Below are positions 42,107-52,775 of a stretch of DNA of 64,000 bases, piece after piece. This DNA comes from Solwaraspora sp. WMMA2056 (GTDB lineage Bacteria; Actinomycetota; Actinomycetes; Mycobacteriales; Micromonosporaceae): assembly GCF_030345095.1 (NCBI RefSeq), contig NZ_CP128360.1, positions 5,580,001-5,644,000 on the forward strand. Direction: 5' to 3'. The position numbers and the translations under genes are program-made. Position 1 is the first letter of the stretch. Each line of letters begins with the position of its first letter. The notes beneath the pieces were generated by a model. The model was not told where the DNA came from, made no database searches, and saw only the letters and a program-made list of their open reading frames with translations.

Positions 42107-43233
42107 TCCACGATCACGTCCAGCGCGTGGTCGAAGTCGGCCCGGGGCACCCCGACGTTCACGGTGATCCGCAGCCGGGCCCGTTGGTCCGGGGTGGACG
42201 GCGGCCGGAAACAGCCGACCGCCACCCCCTTGTCGTGACAGGCCCGCGCCCAGGCCACCGCGGCCTGCGGGTCGGGCGCACCGACCGAGACCACCCCGGC
42301 CGCCGGTGGGCCGCCGACGGTCGCCCCGGCGGCGGTGAACCGGCGTACCGCCGCCGACACCCGGTCGGCCAGCTCGGTGCGCAACCGGTCGCCGGCACGG
42401 GCGTGCCGCAGCGCCACCAGCGCCCCGGCGGCCACCGCCGGCGGCAGCGCGGTGTCGAAGATGAACGTCCGTCCGGTGTCGATCACGTGCCGGATCAGCG
42501 GCTCGGGGCCGGCCAGCACTCCCCCGGCACCGCCGAGCGCCTTGGACAGGGTCGCGGTGACCAGGACGTCGGGCGCGCCGGTGAGCCCGGCGGCCGCGAC
42601 GCCGCCGGCACCGCCGGGTCCGATCACGCCGAGGGCGTGCGCGTCGTCGACCAGCAGCAGCGCCGCATGCCGGCGGGTGACGGCGTGCAGGGCGGCCAAC
42701 GGTGCCAGGTCACCGTCGACGGAGAAGACCGATTCGGTGACGACCACCGCCGGCCGGCCGGGGTACGCGGCGAGCAGGGCGTCCACCGCGGCCGGGTCGG
42801 CATGCCCGACGACCTCGGTCTGCGCACCGGTGAGGCGGCAGCCGTCGATCAGCGAGGCGTGGTTGTGCGCGTCGGACACCAGCAGGGTACGCGGCTGCGT
42901 CACCGCCCGGATCGCACCCAGGTTCGCCAGGTAGCCGGAGGAGAAGACCAGGCTGCGTTCGGTGCCGAGCCAGTCGGCGAGCTCCGCCTCCAGCGCGGTG
43001 TGCGCGTCGGTGGATCCGCGCACCAGTCGGGAGCCGGTCGCGCCCAGTCCGTACCGGTGCAGTGCGGTGGCCGCCGCCGCGACCACCTCGCGGTGGGTCG
43101 TCAGGCCGAGGTAGTCGTTGCCGGCCAGATCGACCTGCCCGTCGCCGGCCGCCCGGGGGCGCAGCTCCCGGGTCAGCCCGGCCGTGGCCCGCAGGGCGGC
43201 GCGCCGCCGCAGGCCGTCCCACCAGTCCGCCAC
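42094..43233 (-). CDS. bioF: 8-amino-7-oxononanoate synthase
   Basis: The 379-residue PLP enzyme of the alpha-oxoamine synthase family condenses pimeloyl-thioester with alanine. Landmarks are DLAGNDYLGLTTH, GATGSRLVRGSTDAH, SDAHNHASLIDGC, LLLVDDAHALGVIGPGG and the PLP-lysine loop VTATLSKALGGAGG. The GTG start at 43233 follows GAGGGGGAG. Only 41 bp separate it from bioB, so both promoters and any operator share that space. Confidence 0.94.
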   Translation of the reverse strand: MADWWDGLRRRAALRATAGLTRELRPRAAGDGQVDLAGNDYLGLTTHREVVAAAATALHRYGLGATGSRLVRGSTDAHTALEAELADWLGTERSLVFSSGYLANLGAIRAVTQPRTLLVSDAHNHASLIDGCRLTGAQTEVVGHADPAAVDALLAAYPGRPAVVVTESVFSVDGDLAPLAALHAVTRRHAALLLVDDAHALGVIGPGGAGGVAAAGLTGAPDVLVTATLSKALGGAGGVLAGPEPLIRHVIDTGRTFIFDTALPPAVAAGALVALRHARAGDRLRTELADRVSAAVRRFTAAGATVGGPPAAGVVSVGAPDPQAAVAWARACHDKGVAVGCFRPPSTPDQRARLRITVNVGVPRADFDHALDVIVECAP

Positions 43234-43274
43234 GGCTCCCCCTCGTCACTCGCGCCGCCTTGTAGGGTACGACC

Positions 43275-44270
43275 ATGTCGCAGATCCTCGACCTAGCCCG
43301 CGCCCAGGTTCTGGAACGTGGCGTCGGCCTCGACGAAGCCGGTGTCCTGGCCGTGCTGCGGCTGCCCGACGAGCAGTTGCCGGCGCTGCTGCAGCTCGCG
43401 CACGAGACGCGGATGCGCTGGTGCGGGCCGGAGGTCGAGGTCGAGGGGATCGTCTCGCTGAAGACTGGCGGTTGCCCGGAGGACTGCCACTTCTGCTCCC
43501 AGTCGGGGTTGTTCACCTCCCCGGTGCGGGCGGTGTGGCTGGACATCCCCTCGCTGGTCGAGGCGGCGAAGCAGACCGCGGCGACCGGGGCGAGCGAGTT
43601 CTGCATCGTGGCCGCTGTGCGGGGTCCGGACGCGCGCCTGATGAAGCAGCTCCGCGAGGGTGTCGCGGCGATCCGGGCCGAAGTGGACATCCAGGTCGCG
43701 GCGTCGGTGGGAATGCTGACCCAGGAGCAGGTCGACGAGCTGGTCGAGATGGGTGTGCACCGGTACAACCACAACCTGGAGACCTGCCGCTCCTACTTTC
43801 CGAACGTGGTGACGACGCACACCTTCGAGGAGCGTTGGGAGACGCTGCGGATGGTCCGCGACTCCGGCATGGAGGTGTGCTGCGGCGGCATCCTCGGCCT
43901 GGGTGAGACCATCGAGCAGCGGGCCGAGTTCGCCGCGCAGCTGGCCGAGCTGGACCCGCACGAGGTGCCGCTGAACTTCCTGAACCCGAGGCCGGGAACG
44001 CCGCTGGGTGACCGGCCGGTGGTCGACGCGCGGGACGCGCTGCGGGCGATCGCCGGGTTCCGGTTGGCGATGCCCCGCACGATCCTGCGGTACGCCGGTG
44101 GCCGGGAGATCACCCTTGGCGACCTGGGTACCCGCGACGGGCTGCTCGGCGGGATCAACGCGGTGATCGTCGGCAACTACCTGACCACGTTGGGTCGTCC
44201 CGCGACCGAGGATCTGGCGCTGTTGGCCGATCTGAAGATGCCGGTCAAGGCCCTGTCGGCGACGATCTGA
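43275..44270 (+). CDS. bioB: Biotin synthase (radical SAM)
   Basis: The 331-residue enzyme inserts sulfur into dethiobiotin. The radical-SAM cysteines are in [13 protein letters not shown] (CxxxCxxC). [37 protein letters not shown] and [14 protein letters not shown] are BioB motifs, and the auxiliary-cluster ligands (Cys, Cys, Cys, Arg) are present. It is followed by bsaP and a GNAT gene in one transcript. In actinobacteria BioB depends on BsaP, which fits the order here. Confidence 0.96.
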   Translation: MSQILDLARAQVLERGVGLDEAGVLAVLRLPDEQLPALLQLAHETRMRWCGPEVEVEGIVSLKTGGCPEDCHFCSQSGLFTSPVRAVWLDIPSLVEAAKQTAATGASEFCIVAAVRGPDARLMKQLREGVAAIRAEVDIQVAASVGMLTQEQVDELVEMGVHRYNHNLETCRSYFPNVVTTHTFEERWETLRMVRDSGMEVCCGGILGLGETIEQRAEFAAQLAELDPHEVPLNFLNPRPGTPLGDRPVVDARDALRAIAGFRLAMPRTILRYAGGREITLGDLGTRDGLLGGINAVIVGNYLTTLGRPATEDLALLADLKMPVKALSATI

Positions 44271-44277
44271 GACCGCC

Positions 44278-44487
44278 GTGCAGGACGCGATCTGGTGTGA
44301 CCGCTGCGGTACGCCGGCCGACACCGGCCGGCACGCCGACTGCGTCGCCGCCCGCACCTTCGAGCCGCCGCGCTACTGCACCCGGTGCCGCCGCCGGATG
44401 ACGGTGCAGGTGCTGCCGGCCGGCTGGTCCGCACGCTGCGTCGAGCACGGCGTGGTCGACCCGTCGACGGTGTCGGCCGATGACTGA
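44278..44487 (+). CDS. bsaP: Biotin synthase auxiliary protein
   Basis: The 69-residue protein has the motif CDRCG, HADC, PPRYCTRCRRRMTVQVLPAGW and RCVEHG, which matches the small Cys-rich proteins found downstream of bioB in actinobacteria and shown to assist biotin synthase. The two CxxC pairs and extra Cys/His residues can bind a metal or an iron-sulfur cluster. The GTG start is 8 bp after the bioB stop. The end overlaps the GNAT gene by 8 bp. The assignment is from remembered family patterns. Confidence 0.88.
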   Translation: MQDAIWCDRCGTPADTGRHADCVAARTFEPPRYCTRCRRRMTVQVLPAGWSARCVEHGVVDPSTVSADD

Positions 44488-44992
44488 CCCGGCCACGGAG
44501 GTGGCCGTGCGGGCGGCGACGGAGGCGGACTGGCCGGGCATCTGGCGGTGCCTGGCCCCGGTCGTGGCCGCCGGGGAGACCCTCACGGTGGATCCGACGG
44601 CGCCGGAGGAGTCGGTAAGGCGGTACTGGATGTCGCTGCCGCACCGGGGCCGTCTGGTGGTGGCGGTCGATCCGGCCGGCGCGGTGCTGGGCTCCGCGCG
44701 CAGTCAGCCGAACCAGGGTGGCGCCGGCGACCATGTGGCGAACGCGTCCTTCGTGGTCGACCCGGCCGCGTCGGGGCGGGGTGTCGGCCGGCGACTTGGT
44801 ACGTACATGGTGGAGTTGGCCCGGTCGGACGGTTACCGGGCGATGCAGTTCAACGCGGTGGTGGAGACGAACGTGCGGGCGGTGGCGCTGTGGCGCTCGC
44901 TCGGCTTCGACATCCTGGCCACGGTGCCGGCGGCGTTCCGGCACCCCCGGCACTCCTACGTCGGCCTGCACGTGATGTACCGGCGATTGTGA
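44480..44992 (+). CDS. GNAT-family N-acetyltransferase
   Basis: The protein has 170 residues. It has the GNAT fold with HVANASFVVDPAASGRGVGRRLGTYMVELA, where the RGVGRRL loop binds acetyl-CoA, and VETNVRAVALWRSLGFDIL, the C-terminal signature. The start overlaps bsaP by 8 bp. It is probably co-expressed with the biotin genes by position only; its substrate is unknown. It may be a small-molecule or protein acetyltransferase. Confidence 0.85.
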   Translation: MTDPATEVAVRAATEADWPGIWRCLAPVVAAGETLTVDPTAPEESVRRYWMSLPHRGRLVVAVDPAGAVLGSARSQPNQGGAGDHVANASFVVDPAASGRGVGRRLGTYMVELARSDGYRAMQFNAVVETNVRAVALWRSLGFDILATVPAAFRHPRHSYVGLHVMYRRL

Positions 44993-45129
44993 ACCCGGAC
45001 AGACCGTCACCACGTCGACACCGCTCTATCGCATTTCCGACACGAAGAGTTATTGGGCGATAATTCTGCGTAAGCCTGCTCCTCGGCGGTCCCGCCCGAC
45101 CGCCGGATCAGCAGGAGGAGACGTGACAC

Positions 45130-46413
45130 GTGGCAGCTGACCCAGGCCCGGCCAGCACCAGCGCCCGCACCGGCACCGCCGTACTCGTCATGACGTTGCT
45201 CGCCGCAGCCGGTCTGGCCGGCGCCGCCCCGGCGGTGGCCACCCCGGCCGACGGGGTGAGCGCCCCCGCCGCCCGCGACACCGGCGAGGCCACCACCGAG
45301 GCGATGATCCAGGCGTACCTGACCAGCTACCCGGGGATGACCGCCGACACCGCCGCAGCCGCCGTCGCCGCCCAGGCCCGGGGCGACCTGCTCAAGGCCG
45401 ACCTCGTCGCCCGGTCGGCCACCGTCGGCGGGGCCTGGTTCGATCCGCACGCGGCGACCTACCGGGTCGCGGTCACCAACCCCACCGCCGCCGCCGGGAT
45501 CACCGCCGTCGGCCGCCGACACGGGATACCGGTCCGCACCCACCAGGTCACCCGCACCTATGCCGAACTGGAACGGCAGGCCGAGGCGTTGCGTACCGGC
45601 CGGGACCCGCTCGGCGCGGCCGCCGCCGGACGGGTCGGCATCGACGTGACGGACAACAGCGTCGTGGTCGCCGTCGCGCGACAGCGACAGGCCGCGCTCG
45701 CCGGGCGCGCCCCCGCCGGAGTACGGGTGGTCGCCGCCGACAGCCACGTCGTCGACCTCGACGCCTGCGTCTCCCGGGCCGACTGCACCGACAGCCTGCG
45801 CTCGGGGCTGGTGATCCGCCGACCGGGCGCGACCTGTTCCGCAGGCTTCACCGCCCGGGGCAGCACCGGCATCCGCTGGCTGCTGACGTCCGGCCACTGC
45901 GCCGGGCTCGACGCCGCCTGGTCCACCGGCACCACGACCCCCACCGTCGTCGGCACGATGACCGACGCGATCGACTCCGGCCGGGTCGACGCCGGCGCCA
46001 TCCAGGTCACCGACGCCGGCTACCACGGCGACACCGTCGGACGGATCTACCTGCACGGCGTACCCGGCCGATCGGTGCCGGTCGACGGCGCGGCCGCGAC
46101 CATGGGCTTCATCCTGCAGGGCGAGACCGTCTGCCTGGCCGCCCGGGTCACCCAACCCGCCAGCCCGGGCAACCCGTGCGGCACCATCACCTCGGTCAGC
46201 GACCCGCAACGGCGCGGCATGGTCCGGGTCGACGGGTACGACGCCTGCCCGGGCGACAGCGGCGGCGGCTGGTACTGGCTCGGCTCCAGCGGCACCCGCT
46301 GGGCGTACGGCCTGCACAGCCGGAGCACCAGTGGCTGCAACTCGGCCCCGCACACCTCGTGGTTCAGCCCGCTGCCGTCGTTCTGGAGCGGGCTGACCTA
46401 CGAACGGGGCTGA
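45130..46413 (+). CDS. Secreted S1-family (chymotrypsin-like) serine protease with pro-region
   Basis: The 427-residue protein has an N-terminal signal peptide, an alpha-lytic-protease-type pro-region (about 55-215, with a second-half Y-x-x-LE motif), and a C-terminal protease domain. The triad is H256 (LLTSGHCAG), D287 (SGRVDAGAI) and S377 (CPGDSGGGWYW). Streptogrisin-like cysteines are present. It is probably auto-processed outside the cell. The GTG at 45130 follows AGGAGGAG; another GTG at 45123 is out of frame. The upstream region has TTATTGGGCGATAA, possibly an operator. It is the first of three adjacent secreted hydrolases. Confidence 0.85.
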   Translation: MAADPGPASTSARTGTAVLVMTLLAAAGLAGAAPAVATPADGVSAPAARDTGEATTEAMIQAYLTSYPGMTADTAAAAVAAQARGDLLKADLVARSATVGGAWFDPHAATYRVAVTNPTAAAGITAVGRRHGIPVRTHQVTRTYAELERQAEALRTGRDPLGAAAAGRVGIDVTDNSVVVAVARQRQAALAGRAPAGVRVVAADSHVVDLDACVSRADCTDSLRSGLVIRRPGATCSAGFTARGSTGIRWLLTSGHCAGLDAAWSTGTTTPTVVGTMTDAIDSGRVDAGAIQVTDAGYHGDTVGRIYLHGVPGRSVPVDGAAATMGFILQGETVCLAARVTQPASPGNPCGTITSVSDPQRRGMVRVDGYDACPGDSGGGWYWLGSSGTRWAYGLHSRSTSGCNSAPHTSWFSPLPSFWSGLTYERG

Positions 46414-46437
46414 CCGGGTTGGCCATAACACCCGGAC

Positions 46438-46459
46438 GATATCCATGATGATGGGTATC
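46438..46459. promoter_or_regulatory. Inverted repeat upstream of the subtilase gene
   Basis: GATATCCAT-GATG-ATGGGTATC is an interrupted palindrome with one mismatch per arm, placed before TACATA (about 46468, -10-like). It is a candidate operator for the protease gene. Confidence 0.4.
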
Positions 46460-46546
46460 CAGAAAACTACATAGAGCGACAAGATGAGGGCTGAGTGTGC
46501 CCAGGAACCATCGAGGGCACCGGACGACTCGCCGAAGGGATCCCCC

Positions 46547-47740
46547 GTGACAGTCTCCGCGATCCGGAAAGTGTTCACCACCGGCCTGCTCGCCCTGCTG
46601 GTGGCGGTCGGACAACCGGCCCCGGCGCAGGCCGCCGGCCCGCTCGGCGAGATCCGCCGGGCCGGTGGTGCCACCGCCGTGGCGGACAGCTACGTCGTCG
46701 TCCTGCACGCCGACCCCGCCGCCGACCCCGCGACGACCGCCCACCGGCTCACCGCCCGCTACGGCGGCACTGTGCACCACGTCCTGCGCGCCGCGCTCAC
46801 CGGATTCACCGTCTCGATGTCCGCTCGGGCGGCCCGCCGCCTCGCCGCCGATCCGGCGGTCGCCCACGTCGAACAGGACCACGTCGTCACCCCGCTGAAC
46901 GCCGGCGTACAGCTGAATCCGCCGTCCTGGGGCCTGGACCGCATCGACCAGCGCTATCTGCCGCTCGACGGCCGGTACGCCTACCCGTCGACCGCGCCGA
47001 ACGTTCGGGCCTACGTGATCGACACCGGGGTACGGCGGTCCCACACCGACTTCGGCGGCCGGGTGGCCACCGGATTCGACGTTATCGACGGTGGACCCGC
47101 CGACGACTGCAACGGCCACGGCACGCACGTCGCCGGGATCATCGGCGGCCGGGCACACGGGGTGGCCAAGGCCGTCCAGCTGGTGCCGGTACGGGTACTC
47201 AACTGCGCCGGGTCGGGCACCACCGCCGGGGTCATCGCCGGAATCGACTGGGTCACCGCCAACGCGGTCCGGCCAGCGGTCGCCAGCCTCGCCCTCGGTG
47301 GCGGGGCGAGCACCGCGCTGGACACCGCCGTGACCGCCTCGATCCGTTCCGGGATCAGCTACGCGGTTCCCGGCGGCAGTTCCGCCACCAGCGCCTGCAA
47401 CACCTCCCCCGCCCGGGTGCCCGCCGCGCTCACCGTCGCCGGCACCACGATCACCGACGCCCGGATGAGCTCGGCGAGCTACGGGTCGTGCATCGACCTG
47501 TTCGCCCCCGGCGCGGGCATCACGTCGACCTGGCACACGACCGACACCGCCACGGTGACGATCAGCGGCAGCTCGATGGCCTCGGCGCACGTCGCCGGCT
47601 GCGCCGCGCTGGTGCTGGCGGCCAACCCGACGTGGAGTCCGGCCCAGGTCGCCAACCGGCTGGTGTCGACGGCGACCCCCGGTGTGGTCACCAACCCCGG
47701 CACCGGCACCCCCAACCGGCTCGTCCACTGCATCGGCTGA
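46547..47740 (+). CDS. Secreted S8 (subtilisin-like) protease with altered oxyanion position
   Basis: The protein has 397 residues: signal peptide (to about 27), an I9-type inhibitor pro-domain (about 45-115, DSYVVVLHADP..AHVEQDHVV) and the protease domain. The triad is D159 (YVIDTGV), H191 (CNGHGTHVAG) and S343 (SGSSMASAH). The oxyanion-hole Asn, expected in AAGN, is replaced by Ser278 (PGGSSATSACN), and GTSMAxPH reads GSSMASAH. Activity may be low, but the pro-domain and triad are intact. The GTG at 46547 follows GAAGGGA. Confidence 0.85.
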   Translation: MTVSAIRKVFTTGLLALLVAVGQPAPAQAAGPLGEIRRAGGATAVADSYVVVLHADPAADPATTAHRLTARYGGTVHHVLRAALTGFTVSMSARAARRLAADPAVAHVEQDHVVTPLNAGVQLNPPSWGLDRIDQRYLPLDGRYAYPSTAPNVRAYVIDTGVRRSHTDFGGRVATGFDVIDGGPADDCNGHGTHVAGIIGGRAHGVAKAVQLVPVRVLNCAGSGTTAGVIAGIDWVTANAVRPAVASLALGGGASTALDTAVTASIRSGISYAVPGGSSATSACNTSPARVPAALTVAGTTITDARMSSASYGSCIDLFAPGAGITSTWHTTDTATVTISGSSMASAHVAGCAALVLAANPTWSPAQVANRLVSTATPGVVTNPGTGTPNRLVHCIG

Positions 47741-47796
47741 CCAGCTCGGACCCGGTCCGGCACGCCGGCACGACCCTGCCCAGAGGAAGGAAACGG

Positions 47797-48564
47797 ATGC
47801 CCACCACCGTCACTTTCGACAATCTTCCGCACACTTCGAGTCGACTGCTCGCCGCAGCGCTCACCCTGCTGAGTGTCACCGCGATGCTGCTGATCACCAC
47901 CGCCGTACCGGCGCGGGCGGCGACCACCCCCGGTATCGATGTCTCACACTGGCAGGGCGCGATCAACTGGACCAGCGTGCGCAACAGCGGAATCGAGTTC
48001 GCCTACATCAAGGCCACCGAGGGCACCAGCTACAAGGATCCCCGGTTCAACACCAACTACGTGGCGGCGTACAACGCCGGGGTGATCCGGGGCGCTTACC
48101 ATTTCGCGCTCCCGGACCGCTCCTCCGGTGCCGTCCAGGCCAACTACCTGGCCAGCAACGGTGGCGCGTGGTCGGCGGACAGCCGTACGCTGCCGGCGGC
48201 CCTGGACATCGAGCACAACCCGTACGGCGCGATGTGCTACGGGCTCAGCCAGTCGGCGATGCGCAGCTGGATCAACGATTTCCTGGCCACCTACCGGTCG
48301 CGGACCGGCCGGTACGCGGTCATCTACACGACCACCAGCTGGTGGACCAGCTGCACCGGCAACTGGACCGGGCCGTGGAGCAACCACCCGTTGTGGATCG
48401 CCCGATGGTCGTCGAGCCCGGGAACGCTGCCGGCCGGCGCCCCGTACTGGTCGTTCTGGCAGTACACCGCGAGCGGCAGCGTCGCCGGTGTCGCCGGGGC
48501 GGTCGACCGCAACCACTGGAACGGTACGCGGGCCCGGCTGGTCGCCCTGGCCAACAACACCTGA
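47797..48564 (+). CDS. Secreted GH25 lysozyme
   Basis: The protein has 255 residues with a signal peptide ending ARA (about 41). The GH25 muramidase fold is shown by GIDVSHWQGAINWTSV (catalytic Asp-adjacent), AYIKATEGTSYKDP, GAYHFALPD and the catalytic DIEHN motif. WTGPWSNHPLWIARW and SFWQYTASGSVAGV are family-typical. It cleaves peptidoglycan between MurNAc and GlcNAc outside the cell. AGAGGAAGGAAA precedes the ATG. It may act in competition or wall turnover together with the two proteases upstream. Confidence 0.9.
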   Translation: MPTTVTFDNLPHTSSRLLAAALTLLSVTAMLLITTAVPARAATTPGIDVSHWQGAINWTSVRNSGIEFAYIKATEGTSYKDPRFNTNYVAAYNAGVIRGAYHFALPDRSSGAVQANYLASNGGAWSADSRTLPAALDIEHNPYGAMCYGLSQSAMRSWINDFLATYRSRTGRYAVIYTTTSWWTSCTGNWTGPWSNHPLWIARWSSSPGTLPAGAPYWSFWQYTASGSVAGVAGAVDRNHWNGTRARLVALANNT

Positions 48565-48618
48565 GTCGGCGACCGGTGGACCCGCTGACGGACCGCAACG
48601 GCCAGCGCCGGTCGGCGG

Positions 48619-49800
48619 TCACAACGGCGGGTCCACCGGCACCGGGTTGCGCCGACCGCGCAGCGCCAGGTCGAACACGACGATCGTCAGCAGCACCAGG
48701 TTGACGCAGCCGGCGACCCACACCGGCGGCAGGTGCGGCAACGCCGGGGCGAGCAGCACCAACGCCCCGGTGCCGGCCAGCAGCGGCCAGCCGAACCGGC
48801 CGAAGACCTCGTACTCGAACCGGCTGCGACCGAGCAGGAAGACCACCGCACCCCCGACGATCACGATCGACCAGCTGGCCGGAATGGTGCCGGTCGGCTG
48901 GTCGATGACCAGCTTCGCGCTGGTGGCGGTCGCCACCACACCGGCGATCATCAGCAGGTGGGTGAACGGTGCCGCCCGGGTGAACTGGCCCGGTGTGCGG
49001 GCGGCCTCGATGGCGTTGGTCAGTTGGGCACCGGCACAGTGCACGTAGATCCGGAACAGGATCGCGGCGCTGGCGAACGCCACGACGAACCCGATCGTCC
49101 GACCGGGCGTGACGGCGTCACGGCTGAACGCCAGCCCGGCCACCAGGATGATGTCGCCGAGGGCGATGATGAAGAACTGGTGGTACCGCTCGGCCAGATG
49201 CTCGGCCGTCGGGTTGAACTGGCTCGCCGGGACCGACCGGCGGCCGGGCACCGGGTAGCCGGCAGCGAACACGGCGTACTCGAGCGCCAACGCGACCGCC
49301 CAGAGCAGCAGCTGCGCGGTGCCGCCGAGGACGGCGCCGACCAGCCACGGCACCGCGGAGACACCGAACCAGGCCCAGATCCGCAGCGCCCGCTGGCGCG
49401 CCATCTGCTCGTGCAGCAGCAGAAAGAAGAACAGACCTCGACCGAGGTGGATGGCCACGTACGCGCCGGCGAACAGCAGGGCGCGGTCGCCGAAGGCCGC
49501 CGGCAGCGCCGCCGCCATCAGCAGCGCCCCGAACATGACGCCGACCGTCACGGCCTTGATCGCGGTGCTGTCCGGGTTGTAGAGGTCGGTGACCAGGGTG
49601 GTGATCACCCAGACCCACCAGATCGCGAGCAGCAGGATCGCCGATTCGACGGCACCGACCAGGCTGAGCCGGTTCACCAGGGTCTCCGACAGCAGCGCGA
49701 GGGCGACGACGAAGACCAGGTCGAAGAAGAGCTCCAGGAACGTGGCCCGGCGCGGTGCCTGCTCGCCGCGCAGCAGTCCGAGCCGGTTGTCAGCGGTCAC
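48619..49800 (-). CDS. Low temperature requirement protein A (LtrA) family membrane protein
   Basis: The protein has 393 residues and at least ten hydrophobic helices. The family start FLELFFDLVFVVALALLSETL and the middle EHLAERYHQFFIIALGDIILVAGLAFS are diagnostic of LtrA proteins. Function is unknown; the name comes from a Listeria mutant. The GTG start at 49800 matches the family N-terminus. It is convergent with the GH25 gene and divergent from nothing obvious, lying 131 bp from the end of the GH9 gene behind a strong hairpin. Confidence 0.87.
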   Translation of the reverse strand: MTADNRLGLLRGEQAPRRATFLELFFDLVFVVALALLSETLVNRLSLVGAVESAILLLAIWWVWVITTLVTDLYNPDSTAIKAVTVGVMFGALLMAAALPAAFGDRALLFAGAYVAIHLGRGLFFFLLLHEQMARQRALRIWAWFGVSAVPWLVGAVLGGTAQLLLWAVALALEYAVFAAGYPVPGRRSVPASQFNPTAEHLAERYHQFFIIALGDIILVAGLAFSRDAVTPGRTIGFVVAFASAAILFRIYVHCAGAQLTNAIEAARTPGQFTRAAPFTHLLMIAGVVATATSAKLVIDQPTGTIPASWSIVIVGGAVVFLLGRSRFEYEVFGRFGWPLLAGTGALVLLAPALPHLPPVWVAGCVNLVLLTIVVFDLALRGRRNPVPVDPPL

Positions 49801-49881
49801 GACGGCGCCACCGGAGTCGACCGTCGACTCCGTTGATGGTAGGCGAAGAAGACCGGCATATCGGTCTTATCGTACGGGTCT

Positions 49882-49923
49882 CCGGCCGGTCGGCGCTGAG
49901 GATCGCCAGCGCCGACCGGCCGG
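49882..49923. terminator. Terminator after the GH9 cellulase gene
   Basis: 17-bp perfect arms (49882-49898 and 49907-49923) with an 8-base loop start 9 bp after the GH9 stop on the minus strand. Confidence 0.8.
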
Positions 49924-49931
49924 TCCGGGCG

Positions 49932-52463
<2,532 letters not shown>

Positions 52464-52552
52464 TCATCGCCGCGGAGGCTACGGCCGGCCGTACGGTGAC
52501 CGGGCACGGCCGATCGCCACTGGCAGTCCGAAGTCGGGAGACACCAGACGCC

Positions 52553-52566
52553 TGGGAGCGCTCCCA
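52553..52566. promoter_or_regulatory. Perfect CebR/CelR operator upstream of GH9
   Basis: TGGGAGCGCTCCCA matches the known actinobacterial CebR/CelR box exactly. It lies 192 bp before the GH9 ATG, so a long leader or a downstream promoter is implied. Confidence 0.9.
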
Positions 52567-52668
52567 TCGATGAGTGGCGATCGCCTGGCGTACCGATGAT
52601 TTAACCGCCTCGCCCCGCGTTTGGGAAGGCCCCACCGCCGACAGAACCACGCCGGGCACGAATGGAGG

Positions 52669-52708
52669 CGGGGTCTCCTCCTGCCGTCCTACAGGAGGAG
52701 ACCCCGCA
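52669..52708. terminator. Strong terminator after the ACT/GNAT gene
   Basis: A perfect 16-bp stem (52669-52684 with 52693-52708) and an 8-base loop. It lies downstream of the minus-strand gene ending at 52776. Confidence 0.85.
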
Positions 52709-52775
52709 TGCCGCCGTCGACCCAGTCGTCCGACGTACCGGCCCCGCACCAGGACCGGGACGTCGGGGCAACCGC

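Noticed and set aside
46495-48564. A 689-codon frame joining the subtilase region to the GH25 gene
   Set aside because: Its first 430 codons are Arg-rich and out of frame with the clear S8 protease. The GH25 signal peptide and ribosome site start at 47797.
48573-48639. Inverted repeat between GH25 and LtrA genes as terminator
   Set aside because: The 13-bp arms are 41 bp apart and one arm lies inside the LtrA coding end, so a stable hairpin is doubtful.
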